Shown: positions 33,537-40,992 of the stretch, piece by piece | Layout: every line of letters starts with the position of its first letter | Position numbering within the stretch: the stretch's first letter is position 1 | Assembly: GCA_035509415.1 (NCBI GenBank) | Contig: DATJLQ010000054.1 | Span: forward strand, 1-40,992 | Length of the DNA: 40,992 nucleotides | Origin: DATJLQ01 sp035509415 | Lineage (GTDB): Bacteria; Pseudomonadota; Alphaproteobacteria; JACZXZ01 | Direction of reading: 5' to 3' | Position numbers and translations under genes: made by a program | Notes under the pieces: model-generated | The model's input: the letters and a program-made list of their open reading frames with translations, nothing else | Database searches by the model: none | What the model was told of the DNA's origin: nothing

Positions 33537-34214
33537 ATGACCATGTCCGATCTCTTCCAACTCTCCGGCCCGGGCTACGCGCCGCGCTCGAAAGCGGCGC
33601 CGAAGCAGCTTGTGGTGTTGCTGCATGGCTGGGGAGCCGACGGCAACGATCTGATCGGGCTCGCGCCCCACTTGGCCGAGATTCTGCCCGACGCGGAGTT
33701 CCTCTCGCCCCACGCGCCGTTCCCCCACGACATGGGCATGGGGCGTCAATGGTTCAGCCTCGATAACCGCGATCCGGACGTGCTGCTCGCGGGCATGCGC
33801 GCGGTCGCCCCCGTGGTCGACGCCTATCTCGACGCCGAGCTCGCGAAGCGCAAGCTCGGCGACGACAAGCTCGCCCTGGTCGGGTTCTCGCAAGGGACCA
33901 TGGTGTCGCTTTACGTCGCCTTGAGGCGGAAGCGCGCCATCGCCGGCGTCGTCGGATATTCCGGGCGCATCATCGGCGACGCGGCGCTCGCCGACGAGAT
34001 CGCGTCGAAGCCGCCGGTGCTCCTGGTGCACGGCACGGCGGACGAGATGGTGCCGATCGCGGCGATGCGCCAGGCCAGGACGCTTCTCGAGGCGCTCGGC
34101 GTTCCGGTCGCGTCCCTCGAGCGGCCGGGAATGGGCCACGGCATCGACGAGATGGGCCTCGTCGCGGGGGCCCAGGCGCTCCAGCGCTGGCTCGGCGTTG
34201 GCGCCAGGCCGTGA
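33537..34214 (+). CDS. Alpha/beta hydrolase, carboxylesterase/phospholipase family
   Basis: Serine hydrolase of the Abhydrolase_2 family (acyl-protein thioesterase/YpfH type); it cleaves short-chain carboxyl esters, natural substrate unknown. The 225-residue protein has the oxyanion loop LLHGWGADGNDLIGLAP, the nucleophile serine in LVGFSQGTM, the aspartate in LVHGTADEMVP and the histidine in GMGHGID, in the right order and spacing. The length is normal. Two ATGs (33537 and 33543) are close; the second has GAGAG at better distance. No signal peptide, so cytosolic. It stands alone between repeat-containing gaps. Confidence 0.9.
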   Translation: MTMSDLFQLSGPGYAPRSKAAPKQLVVLLHGWGADGNDLIGLAPHLAEILPDAEFLSPHAPFPHDMGMGRQWFSLDNRDPDVLLAGMRAVAPVVDAYLDAELAKRKLGDDKLALVGFSQGTMVSLYVALRRKRAIAGVVGYSGRIIGDAALADEIASKPPVLLVHGTADEMVPIAAMRQARTLLEALGVPVASLERPGMGHGIDEMGLVAGAQALQRWLGVGARP

Positions 34215-34290
34215 CCCCGCAACGCGGGCGCTCGGCCCGCGAACCCCCAGATTTTGGCTCCAAATCCGGGAAAATCGCGATTTTTAGGGC

Positions 34291-34319
34291 TTCACTTCAT
34301 ACCCTTGTCACAATATGGT
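34291..34319 (+). promoter_or_regulatory. Candidate promoter of the HNH endonuclease gene
   Basis: TTCACT (34291-34296), 17 bases, TATGGT (34314-34319), about 48 bases before the ATG. An AT-rich self-complementary stretch AAAATCGCGATTTT (34271-34284) lies just upstream and could be a terminator remnant for the esterase gene or a protein site. Confidence 0.45.
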
Positions 34320-34366
34320 TCTATCCAGGGGCTGCGGCGGTCCCCCGCGGAAAGGCACGAGGCTAG

Positions 34367-34927
34367 ATGCTCGCACCGAACAGTTGGCCCGCACTGGTCT
34401 TGAACGCGGATTTCCGCCCGCTCAGCTACTTTCCCCTTTCGCTCTGGTCCTGGCAGGAGACGATCAAGGCGGTGTTCCTCGAGCGGGTGAACATCGTCTC
34501 GGAATACGAGACGGCGGTGCACTCGCCGACCATGCAGATGCGCCTCCCGAGCGTGATCGCGCTCAAGGAGTACATCCCCGCCTCGCGCCGGCCCGCCTTC
34601 ACGCGCTTCAACGTGTTCCTTCGGGACCATTTCAGCTGCCAATATTGCGGCGCGCGCCGGCCGACCCAGGAGCTCACCTTCGACCATCTGGTGCCGCGCG
34701 CGCGCGGCGGCCGCACGACCTGGGAAAACGTGGTCACCGCCTGCGGCACCTGCAATTTGCGCAAGGGCAGCCGCGCGCCCAACGAGGCGGGCATGTTCCC
34801 GCGCCACCGGCCGGTGCCGCCCACGACGCACCAGCTCCAGGAGAACGGGCGCGCCTTCCCGCCCAATTACCTGCACCAAAGCTGGCGCGACTTCTTGTAT
34901 TGGGACAGCGAGCTCGATCAGAGCTGA
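34367..34927 (+). CDS. HNH endonuclease family protein
   Basis: A 186-residue cytosolic protein with an HNH nuclease domain (about residues 84-145): zinc-binding FSCQYCG, the histidine strand LTFDHLVPRARGG, the asparagine in TTWENVVTACGTCN and the final LRKGSRAPNEAGM. The N-terminal part (VLNADFRPLSYFPLSLWSWQ) is typical of a widespread chromosomal HNH family found across Alphaproteobacteria and Actinobacteria, not of a restriction enzyme; its role is unknown, with DNA repair most often suggested. ATG at 34367 has GAGG four bases upstream. No methylase or phage gene is nearby, so it looks like a housekeeping member. Confidence 0.88.
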   Translation: MLAPNSWPALVLNADFRPLSYFPLSLWSWQETIKAVFLERVNIVSEYETAVHSPTMQMRLPSVIALKEYIPASRRPAFTRFNVFLRDHFSCQYCGARRPTQELTFDHLVPRARGGRTTWENVVTACGTCNLRKGSRAPNEAGMFPRHRPVPPTTHQLQENGRAFPPNYLHQSWRDFLYWDSELDQS

Positions 34928-34985
34928 GCGCGACCGAGCGCGACGAGACGCGCGCCGAACGTCCGATCCGGCCTCGCCGCTTCGC

Positions 34986-36116
34986 TTACGCCTCTTGCGC
35001 GGCGATCCACCGAGCGATCCCGGGCCAATGCTCCTTCAAGGTGCGCGCCCCCATGAACAGGCCGATATGGCCGCCGGGCACCGTCTTCTTGACGATGCGG
35101 TCCTTGGGCGTGCCGAGATAATTCTCGGCGCCGACTACCTGCTCGGGTGTGGTGATGTCGTCGGCGGCGCCTGCGAGGAGATAGGCCGGACATTCGATGG
35201 CGCCGAGATCGAGCGTGCGGCCGAGGCCGACGAAGCGGCCCTTGGCGAGCCGGTTCTCCTTAAAGAGCTGCTCGATCACCTGGAGATACCAGCGCCCCGG
35301 AAGATCGATCGGGTTCTCGTACCAGCTTTCGAACGTCTCCTCCTTCTTGAGATAGGCGGGATCGTCGATGTGCTCGTAGAGATCGACATGGTCCTGGATG
35401 TAATGCTGCCCGGGATGCATGTTCTTCCAGCCCTGGAGCATGAATTTCCCGCGCATCAGCCCGTCGCCGAGCGCGACCAGCTCGCGATAGAACGACATCG
35501 GCGACTCGTGGACCATGCGCTTCAGCGGCCCGTCGCCCGCGTCGGTGTCGATGGGCGAGCCCGCCAGCACGAGCGAATGGACCTTGCCCGGGAAGCGTGC
35601 CGCGATCATCGCCGACACCCAGCCGCCCTGGCACAAGCCCACGAGATTGACGCGCCCGCCGAGATCGTCGATCGCGGCCAGGATCTCGGCGAGGTAATTG
35701 TCGATCTCGAGATCCTTCATATCGAGCGTCGCCGATTTCCAATCGGTCAGGAGCACGTGGCCGAGCCCGTTCGCGAGCAGCGTCTCGATCAGGCTCTGGC
35801 CCTTGTGGTAGTCGGCGATCGTCGCGGTATGGCCCGCGTGCGGCGCGTCGACCAGGGTCGGAATCCCGCCCGGCTTGCCGTATTCGCGCAACACCATGGT
35901 CCGGAGGTCGAGGCGCGCGCGGTTCGCCGTCGCGAGCACCGGCCGCAGCTCGTCGTGGATCTTGATCTCCTCCTCGACGAATTTGAGGTTCTTGGCGTAG
36001 AGCTCGGCCCCCTCCTCGACCAACGCCGTCGCCATCGCCATGGGCCAGAAGGCGGGCACGCTCGCGAGCGCGAACTCGGCGCTCCTGGCCGCGGGCTTTT
36101 TCGGGTGCGCGCTCAT
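34986..36116 (-). CDS. PhaC-like alpha/beta hydrolase (class III PHA synthase type)
   Basis: Probable polyhydroxyalkanoate synthase relative. The 376-residue protein has the PHA synthase box GLCQGG with Cys162 instead of the lipase serine, Asp319/320 in LAGAADDITTPEQ and His350 in VPGGHIGLFMG. The Cys-Asp-His triad spacing is close to that of class III PhaC, whose chains are also about 355-380 residues. The preceding TLVDAPHAGHTATIADYHKG and VLLTDWKSAT blocks fit the same fold. It starts with ATG 36116 overlapping the stop of the proton ATPase gene (ATGA), so the two are coupled. No PhaE partner is seen. It might act on other thioesters; the catalytic class is sure, the polymerase role is likely but unproven. 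Confidence 0.8.
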   Translation of the reverse strand: MSAHPKKPAARSAEFALASVPAFWPMAMATALVEEGAELYAKNLKFVEEEIKIHDELRPVLATANRARLDLRTMVLREYGKPGGIPTLVDAPHAGHTATIADYHKGQSLIETLLANGLGHVLLTDWKSATLDMKDLEIDNYLAEILAAIDDLGGRVNLVGLCQGGWVSAMIAARFPGKVHSLVLAGSPIDTDAGDGPLKRMVHESPMSFYRELVALGDGLMRGKFMLQGWKNMHPGQHYIQDHVDLYEHIDDPAYLKKEETFESWYENPIDLPGRWYLQVIEQLFKENRLAKGRFVGLGRTLDLGAIECPAYLLAGAADDITTPEQVVGAENYLGTPKDRIVKKTVPGGHIGLFMGARTLKEHWPGIARWIAAQEA

Positions 36117-38572
36117 GCCGCGACGTGCCCCTCGATGCGCGCGAGATGGCGGGTTTGGCGCGCCGCGCGGTGGTCGATGAGCCGGTAGACGCCGATCTTG
36201 ATCGCACTCGCGACGAAGAACGAGACCAGCGCGTAGCCCCACACCATGAGCGCATAGGGCCAGCCGGTCGGCGCCATGAACAAGCCGTAGACAACGATCA
36301 GCGTGCCGGCGAGCTGGGTCGCCTCGCACGGCACCACGAGTTTCAAGCTCGGCAGCGGCCGCTCCCACACGGCGCCCTTGTTGCGCGTCAAATAGATCGT
36401 CATGTGGCCCGACACCAGGAGCTTCAGGAAGATGAGCGCCTGGACCACCGGCTGGGCGAGGGCGAGATAGTCGCGCACGATCCAGAACAGGCCGAAGCTC
36501 TCGATCACGCCGTAGAGTCCGAGGGCCGAGGCCACGGTCAGGACGCGCATCATGTCCCAACGTACCGGCGCGGGTGCGATCGGCGCGTTGTCGTAGGCGA
36601 TCATCATGATCGGGAGATCGTTGAGGAGGGCGAGTAGCACCACCATGACCGCGGTCACGGGATAGAAATTGAACACCAGGATGCTCACGGTCATGAAGAG
36701 CAGAAGGCGCATGGTCTCGGCGATGCGGTAGATCGTGTAGCTGTTCATGCGCTCGAAGATGCGGCGCGCCTCCTCGATCGCGGTCGTGATGACCGAGAGG
36801 CCGGGGGCGGTGAGCACGAGGTCGGCGGCCGCGCGCGCGGCGTCGGTGGCGCCGCTCACCGCGATGCCGACGTCGGCCTGCTTGAGCGCGGGCGCGTCAT
36901 TCACCCCGTCTCCCGTCATGCCGACGATGTGGCCGGCACCCTGCAGCGCCTTCATGATCTTGAACTTGTGCTCGGGGAAGACGCGCGCGAAGCCGTCGGC
37001 CGCGACGATGCGACTCACGTCCGGGTCCGCGCCGTCGGCGCCGAACAGCTTGTCCGCGACCAGGATGTTCTGGCCGAGCTCGAGTTGGCCCGCGATGTCC
37101 TTGGCGATCGCCTCATGATCGCCGGTCACCATCTTCACGTCGACGCCCATGGCGCGCGTCTTGGCGATGGTCGCGGCGCTATCGTCGCGCGGCGGATCGA
37201 ACAGCGGCAGGAGGCCGAGGAAGCGCCACTTGCCGCCATCGTCGCTGCGCGCGACGCCGAGCGTGCGGAAGCCCTTGGCCGCATCCTGGTCGATCAGGGC
37301 CGCGATGGCCTTGCGCTCCTCGGCGCCAGGCTCGACGAGATCGAGGATCACCTGCGGCGCGCCCTTCGCGACCTTGAAGCGCTTCCCCGCCTGCTCGATC
37401 TCGGCCTCGGCGCGCTTCGAGACCGGATCGAAGGGCTGGAACGACTTCACGGCGTAGGCGGCGAGATCCTTTTCGCTCGGCCCGCCCGCGAGGATCGCGG
37501 AATCGATCGCATCGGGAGAATCGCGCCGCGAGGCGAGCACGGCTGCGCGCAAAAGCTCGTCGGACGCCACGCCCTTCGAGGGCTGGGGTGTTCCGAGCGT
37601 GAGCTCGTTCTTGGTGAGCGTTCCGGTCTTGTCGCTGCACAGCATGTCCATGCCGGCCATTTCCTCGATCGAGACCAGGCGCGAGACGATCGCCTTCAAT
37701 CGCGCGAGACGCTCGGCGCCGATCGCCATGGTGACCGAGAGCACGGCGGGCAGCGCCACCGGGATCGAGGCGACCGTGAGGATGAGCGCGAACTGGATGG
37801 TCTCGAACAGCGGGTCGCGCCGAAACAGGGCCGCGAGCCCGATCACCAGCACGAGCCCAATGGTCACCAGGATCAGGAAATTCCCGATACGCAGCACCGC
37901 ACGCTGGAAATGCGAGACCGATTTCGCCTGCTGCACCAGGCCGGCGGTCTTGCCGAAATAGGTCTTCATGCCGGTCGCCGTGACCACGCCGGTCATCTCG
38001 CCCTGCTTCGCGATCGAGCCGGAATAGGCGTCGTCGCCCGGCTTCTTGTCCACGGGAAGCGATTCGCCCGTGAGCGCCGATTGGTCGACGCTCAGATAGG
38101 CGCCCTCGACCAATCTCATATCGGCGGGCACGACGTTGCCGAGCTTCACCAGCACCGCGTCCCCCGGCACCAGGAGGCGCGCCTCGATGTCCTTCCAGAC
38201 GCCGTCGCGGCGGACGCGCGCCTTGAGCGCCAGGCGCCGCTTCAGGAGGGCGATCGCATTGTCGGCCTTGAATTCCTGCCAGAAGCCGACGCCCGCGTTG
38301 ATGAGCAGCATGGCGAGGATGATGACGAGGTCGGCCCAATGGCCGAGCAAGGCCGAGAGGATCGCCGCGATCTCGATCATCCAGGGGATCGGGCCCCAGA
38401 AGAAATGGGCGAGCCGCTCGAAGGCGCTCACAGGGTGCTCGGCAAGCGCGTTCTCGCCATATTGGGCGAGGCGCTTCGCGGCCTCGGCCTCGCTCAGGCC
38501 CTTTGCGTCGGTGGCGCTCGGGCCCGGAGTGCCGCTCGCGGCGACGTCGGGTGCCGTTTTCGTTTCCGTCAT
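36113..38572 (-). CDS. Plasma-membrane proton-efflux P-type ATPase (P3A)
   Basis: Proton-exporting P-type ATPase like fungal and plant PMA1. The 819-residue protein has the P-ATPase set: N-terminal helices with GHWADLVIILAMLLINAGVG, the actuator loop motif DQSALTGESLPV, the phosphorylation motif CSDKTGTLTKNE with Asp314, the hinge GMTGDGVNDAPALKQADVGI written in two halves, MTGDGVND and APALKQADVGIAVSGATDAA, and about six C-terminal helices. The latter block and overall length match family P3A. ATG 38572 is chosen because residues before it in the frame do not resemble the family. It lies 31 bases after a deleted fabI and overlaps the PhaC-like gene. A role in pH homeostasis under acid or low-oxygen stress is inferred. 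Confidence 0.92.
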   Translation of the reverse strand: MTETKTAPDVAASGTPGPSATDAKGLSEAEAAKRLAQYGENALAEHPVSAFERLAHFFWGPIPWMIEIAAILSALLGHWADLVIILAMLLINAGVGFWQEFKADNAIALLKRRLALKARVRRDGVWKDIEARLLVPGDAVLVKLGNVVPADMRLVEGAYLSVDQSALTGESLPVDKKPGDDAYSGSIAKQGEMTGVVTATGMKTYFGKTAGLVQQAKSVSHFQRAVLRIGNFLILVTIGLVLVIGLAALFRRDPLFETIQFALILTVASIPVALPAVLSVTMAIGAERLARLKAIVSRLVSIEEMAGMDMLCSDKTGTLTKNELTLGTPQPSKGVASDELLRAAVLASRRDSPDAIDSAILAGGPSEKDLAAYAVKSFQPFDPVSKRAEAEIEQAGKRFKVAKGAPQVILDLVEPGAEERKAIAALIDQDAAKGFRTLGVARSDDGGKWRFLGLLPLFDPPRDDSAATIAKTRAMGVDVKMVTGDHEAIAKDIAGQLELGQNILVADKLFGADGADPDVSRIVAADGFARVFPEHKFKIMKALQGAGHIVGMTGDGVNDAPALKQADVGIAVSGATDAARAAADLVLTAPGLSVITTAIEEARRIFERMNSYTIYRIAETMRLLLFMTVSILVFNFYPVTAVMVVLLALLNDLPIMMIAYDNAPIAPAPVRWDMMRVLTVASALGLYGVIESFGLFWIVRDYLALAQPVVQALIFLKLLVSGHMTIYLTRNKGAVWERPLPSLKLVVPCEATQLAGTLIVVYGLFMAPTGWPYALMVWGYALVSFFVASAIKIGVYRLIDHRAARQTRHLARIEGHVAA

Positions 38573-38603
38573 GTCGGTCTCCGCGCTAATGGTTCCCGCC
38601 GCG

Positions 38604-38888
38604 TCAGCCCATGATGTGATAGCCGAAATCGACATACTCGACGTTGCCGGTGAGGGCCGCGGCCGCGTCGCTCGCGAGAAACGCCGCAAGCTGGCCCACT
38701 TCCTCGATCGCGACGATGGGGCAGCCGAGCGTCTCGCCGAGCGGCCGCACATGGGGCTCGGCCTTGGCGTTGAGGTCGGTGATGGCGAGCTCGGCGCCCG
38801 CGGCGCGCAGCACCTCGGCGCAGCCGTAGGCGATGCTGTGCTCGTTCGCGATGCCGACGATCAGGCCCTTCTTGCCGTGCAGCGACAT
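38604..38888 (-). pseudogene. fabI: Internally deleted enoyl-ACP reductase (fabI remnant)
   Basis: A 94-codon frame made of the first about 59 residues of FabI (MSLHGKKGLIVGIANEHSIA..., with the glycine-rich NAD loop) joined in frame to the last about 35 (IEEVGQLAAFLASDAAAALT and the YHIMG end). Roughly 160 central residues of a normal 255-residue FabI are missing, including the catalytic Tyr and Lys, so it cannot reduce enoyl-ACP. Start and stop codons, a GAGGGG Shine-Dalgarno sequence and a TATAAT box upstream are intact, so a short protein may still be made. It leads the run fabI'-P3A ATPase-PhaC-like on the minus strand. Recent deletion or an assembly error are both possible. Confidence 0.85.
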
Positions 38889-38920
38889 GATCCCCTCGAG
38901 GCCCGATCGCGGCCGCGGCA

Positions 38921-38926
38921 ATTATA
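38921..38926 (-). promoter_or_regulatory. TATAAT box upstream of the fabI remnant operon
   Basis: Perfect minus-strand TATAAT, 33 bases before the ATG at 38888. No convincing -35 box was found at 16-18 bases, nor an FNR/FixK-like TTGAT-N4-ATCAA. It would serve the remnant and the ATPase and PhaC-like genes after it. Confidence 0.4.
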
Positions 38927-39029
38927 AATCGCGAAATGAGGCGGATCGAAAGGCGTTCGGTTACGAATTCTTTAGGATGTTTTCACTATCCGTTCACGCG
39001 CGGCGTTGGGGCGTGCGAGGACGCCGCGC

Positions 39030-39632
39030 TCACACCCGCGTCGAAATCCAGATCGCGAGCTTCGAGGCGGCCTTGATGGCGCCGACCAGGACCGGGTAGC
39101 CGGGCGTCGCTTCGGCGCCCTCGGCGAGGCCGATCTCCTTGTGCTCGACCTCGTCGGCGCGGAACTCGGCGACCGTCTCCTTGAGCGCCGCCTCGCGCGC
39201 GCCCATGCCGTCGAGCGCCGCGAGCTGGCGCCCGTAATGCTCGTCGATCACCTCCTCGACCGCGACCGTGCAGGCCATGGCCGCGCGCGGGCCCAAAAGC
39301 GCCGTCGCCGCGCCGAGGGCGAAGCCCGCCACGTGCCAGATCGGGTGCATCGCGGTCGGGCGCACGCGGCGCTCGACGATGAGCTTGTCGAAGGCGGCGA
39401 GGTGGCGCTCCTCCTGGTCGGCCATCTTCTTGACGATGGCGCCCGCCGCCGATTTCCCGAGCACGGCGAGCTGGCCGGCATAGATGCGTTTCGCCCCGTA
39501 TTCGCCCGCATGGTCGACCCGGATCATGCGCGCGACCGCCTCGCGCGAATCCGGATCGCCGGGCCAAACGCGCGCGCGCGGCGCGGGCTTCGGATCGGAC
39601 TCGTGGTCGGATTTCGGGGTCGCTTCGCTCAT
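39030..39632 (-). CDS. coq7: Demethoxyubiquinone hydroxylase, Coq7 family
   Basis: Di-iron monooxygenase that hydroxylates demethoxyubiquinone, a late step of ubiquinone synthesis, at the inner membrane. The 200-residue protein has the two half-sites: RVDHAGEYGAKRIY with Glu and the DQEERHLAAF Glu-x-x-His pair, then AVEEVIDEHYGRQL and DEVEHKEIGL. These six carboxylate/histidine ligands are the mark of Coq7. The first 30 residues are acidic and proline-rich and not part of the fold. Its ATG (39632) overlaps the dsbB stop (ATGA), so it is coupled to dsbB, an order seen in many Alphaproteobacteria. Confidence 0.95.
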   Translation of the reverse strand: MSEATPKSDHESDPKPAPRARVWPGDPDSREAVARMIRVDHAGEYGAKRIYAGQLAVLGKSAAGAIVKKMADQEERHLAAFDKLIVERRVRPTAMHPIWHVAGFALGAATALLGPRAAMACTVAVEEVIDEHYGRQLAALDGMGAREAALKETVAEFRADEVEHKEIGLAEGAEATPGYPVLVGAIKAASKLAIWISTRV

Positions 39633-40159
39633 GCTCCCGCCCTGGGCCGCGCCTCGTCGCGCTCGTGGCGCGCGCAGTCGAGCGCGAACACCGAGAGCGC
39701 GAAGGAGACGAGCGCATTGTAGCCCGCCATCGAGACGCCGAACAGGGACCAGGCGATGCGGTCGCAACGCGCGACCGGCGTCGACATGATGCGTTGCTCG
39801 AGCTCCTGGAGCGACATGGTGCCGCTCAGATCGATGCTCCCGGTGCAGGCGGCGGTCCCCTGCCACCAATGATGCTCGACGCCGACATGGAAGATCGCGA
39901 TCCCGCAGCCGATCGCGAAGGCAAGGCCGCAGGCGAGGAGCGCGTAGGCGCGCGGCCTTCCCTCCGGCAGCACGAGCGCCACGAGCGAGAGGGCGATGGT
40001 GGCCCCGTAGGGATAGCGCTGATAGAGGCAGAGCTCGCAGGGGGCGAGGCCGCCCCAATATTGGAACGCGAGGGCGGCGCCGAGCACGGCGACGCTCGCG
40101 GCCAGGATCAGAAGCGGGCGGTTGAGGCTTTTGGCCGGGATGGCGAGAGCGGGGATCAT
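39629..40159 (-). CDS. dsbB: Disulfide bond formation protein B
   Basis: Inner-membrane quinone reductase that re-oxidises DsbA. The 176-residue protein has four predicted membrane helices and the two periplasmic cysteine pairs: Cys41-Cys44 (APCELCLYQRYPY) in the first loop and Cys105 and Cys132 in the second (HHWWQGTAACTGSID and PVARCDRIAWSLFG). The CELCxYQRxPY wording is diagnostic. The ATG at 40159 is chosen because the first helix begins at once (LLILAASVAVLGAALA). It lies 68 bases after the YqaA-type gene. Because it takes electrons to ubiquinone, its link with coq7 is sensible. Confidence 0.93.
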   Translation of the reverse strand: MIPALAIPAKSLNRPLLILAASVAVLGAALAFQYWGGLAPCELCLYQRYPYGATIALSLVALVLPEGRPRAYALLACGLAFAIGCGIAIFHVGVEHHWWQGTAACTGSIDLSGTMSLQELEQRIMSTPVARCDRIAWSLFGVSMAGYNALVSFALSVFALDCARHERDEARPRAGA

Positions 40160-40227
40160 GGGCGACTCACGCGGGCTGCGTTGGGGCCGGGATCGGGATC
40201 GAGGGCGCGTCCGCGTCTCATATGGGA

Positions 40228-40806
40228 TCAGAAATAGCGCAATACAACGAAGCCGCCCACGAGCGCGATGGCGAAGAGGGTCGTGAGCAGCATGAGCCGG
40301 CGCTCGATGAAGGCGCGGATGGGCTCGCCGAAGCGCCACAAGAGGACCGCGATCAGGAAAAAGCGCAGGCTGCGCGAGACGAGGGACGCGAAGGTGAAGG
40401 CGACGAGGTCGAATTTGAGCGCGCCGCTCGCGATCGTGATCAGCTTGTAGGGGATGGGCGTCATGCCCTTCAAGATGATGATCCACACGCCCCATTTCGC
40501 GAACGAGGCCTGGAGCGTCTCGTAGCTGTGCATCGCGTGGTAGAACTCGAGCACGCGCTGGCCCACGGTCTCGAACGCGAAATAGCCGATCGCGTAGCCG
40601 AGATAGCCGCCCGCGACCGACGAGACCGTGCATACGCCCGCGAGCAGGAACGCGCGCCGGGGAGCGGCGAGGATCATCGGGATCAGGAGCAGGTCGGGCG
40701 GGATCGGGAAGACCGAGCTTTCGATGAAGCTCACGGCCGCGAGCGCCCACAACGCATGACGATGCCCGGCGATCTTGAGGATCCACTGATATAGGCGCTC
40801 GAACAT
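40228..40806 (-). CDS. YqaA/DedA-type inner-membrane protein
   Basis: Membrane protein of the VTT/DedA (SNARE-associated) superfamily, YqaA branch; DedA proteins are implicated in lipid carrier transport and membrane homeostasis, with the YqaA branch less studied. The 192-residue product has the amphipathic FIESSVFPIPPDLLLIPMILA re-entrant helix with two family prolines, a GGYLGYAIGYFAFETVG block, KGMTPIPYKLITIASGALK with the second conserved arginine-free turn of this branch, and two further helices at the end. ATG 40806 is chosen because homologous sequence starts there (MFERLYQWI); upstream residues in the same frame look non-coding. Confidence 0.88.
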   Translation of the reverse strand: MFERLYQWILKIAGHRHALWALAAVSFIESSVFPIPPDLLLIPMILAAPRRAFLLAGVCTVSSVAGGYLGYAIGYFAFETVGQRVLEFYHAMHSYETLQASFAKWGVWIIILKGMTPIPYKLITIASGALKFDLVAFTFASLVSRSLRFFLIAVLLWRFGEPIRAFIERRLMLLTTLFAIALVGGFVVLRYF

Positions 40807-40906
40807 GCGCGACCCGCGGGCTTCGGCTTGGCGCGTGTTTAGCAGGCAGGCCCGGGAATGGCAATCGCGGGCGCTGGGACGCGGCGGGACGCCGTCCGGC
40901 GGGCGG

Positions 40907-40934
40907 TTGATTTCGCCCGGCACCTAGCTATGAT
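40907..40934 (+). promoter_or_regulatory. Candidate promoter of tRNA-Leu
   Basis: TTGATT (40907-40912), 16 bases, TATGAT (40929-40934), placing the start about 11 bases before the mature tRNA 5' end. It is divergent from the YqaA-type gene. Confidence 0.55.
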
Positions 40935-40951
40935 CGCGGCCGCGACGCCCA

Positions 40952-40992
40952 GCCCCTGTGGCGGAACCGGTAGACGCGGCAGACTCAAAATC
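40952..40992 (+). tRNA. tRNA-Leu(CAA), 5' part cut by the window end
   Basis: The last 41 bases fit the 5' half of a bacterial leucine tRNA: seven-base acceptor strand GCCCCTG, T8-G9, the D-arm GCGGAACCGGTAGACGC with GG and TAGACGC typical of tRNA-Leu, then the anticodon stem and loop CTCAAAA, giving anticodon CAA (reads UUG codons). The 3' half, including the long variable arm, lies beyond the window. Confidence 0.9.

Noticed and set aside
34367..34927. HNH gene as part of a restriction or phage module
   Set aside because: No methyltransferase, terminase or portal gene is adjacent, and the N-terminal wording is that of a common chromosomal HNH family.

Overview
The window is high-GC chromosomal DNA (about 70% G+C in most gene lines I sampled) packed with genes whose order and content are typical of an alphaproteobacterium. 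Supporting features are the ftsE-ftsX-ydcF-plsC run, the argH-lipoprotein-lysA-DUF4175 run, the HIG1/PduO/etfB/etfA/hbd run, a complete ethylmalonyl-CoA pathway core, a B12-dependent ribonucleotide reductase and CcrM-type GATTC sites. The genus cannot be fixed from the sequence alone. It is a chromosome segment, with no phage, plasmid or transposase gene in view, ending inside a tRNA-Leu(CAA) gene.

Layout. 79-5682 (minus): nrdJ, plsC, ydcF, ftsX, ftsE. 5831-6493 (plus): zinc-ribbon membrane protein. 6490-12020 (minus): DUF4175 protein, lysA, a small lipoprotein and argH, all overlapping by a few bases. 12066-12689 (plus): tlpA. 12703-14538 (minus): MsbA-type exporter. 14665-15417 (plus): tyrosine-phosphatase-like protein. 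15456-16229 (minus): an NYN nuclease in a visibly AT-richer patch with its own promoter and hairpin leader. 16449-19373 (minus): korB and korA. 19540-23242 (minus): hbd, etfA, etfB, PduO-type cobalamin adenosyltransferase, HIG1-type small membrane protein. 23305-23829 (minus): a secreted barnase-like RNase. 23872-26887 (minus): mcd and ccr. 27164-29176 (plus): ecm. 29273-29763: an NTF2-like gene followed by a decayed copy of the ecm 3' end, then REP-like repeats. 30072-34927: ACT protein, Nudix hydrolase, GluQRS (minus), AlkA-type glycosylase, small membrane protein, esterase and HNH nuclease. 34986-38888 (minus): PhaC-like protein, P3A proton ATPase and an internally deleted fabI. 39030-40806 (minus): coq7, dsbB and a YqaA-type membrane protein. 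40952-end: tRNA-Leu.

How the genes fit together. ccr, ecm and mcd carry out the diagnostic steps of acetyl-CoA assimilation by the ethylmalonyl-CoA pathway. hbd feeds crotonyl-CoA formation, EtfAB can take electrons from Mcd, and the PduO enzyme makes the adenosylcobalamin that Ecm and NrdJ need. The PhaC-like protein hints at a polyhydroxyalkanoate link from the same acyl-CoA pool. No cobalamin riboswitch was seen near the B12-linked genes.

The most interesting departures from an ordinary chromosome are the secreted barnase homologue without an adjacent barstar, the ecm tail duplication bracketing an NTF2-like gene, the in-frame collapsed fabI in front of the ATPase/PhaC-like pair, the low-GC NYN nuclease with a structured leader, and the ACT-domain gene whose consensus promoter is followed at once by a perfect AT-rich palindrome. 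I saw no CRISPR array and no clear multi-gene defence system.
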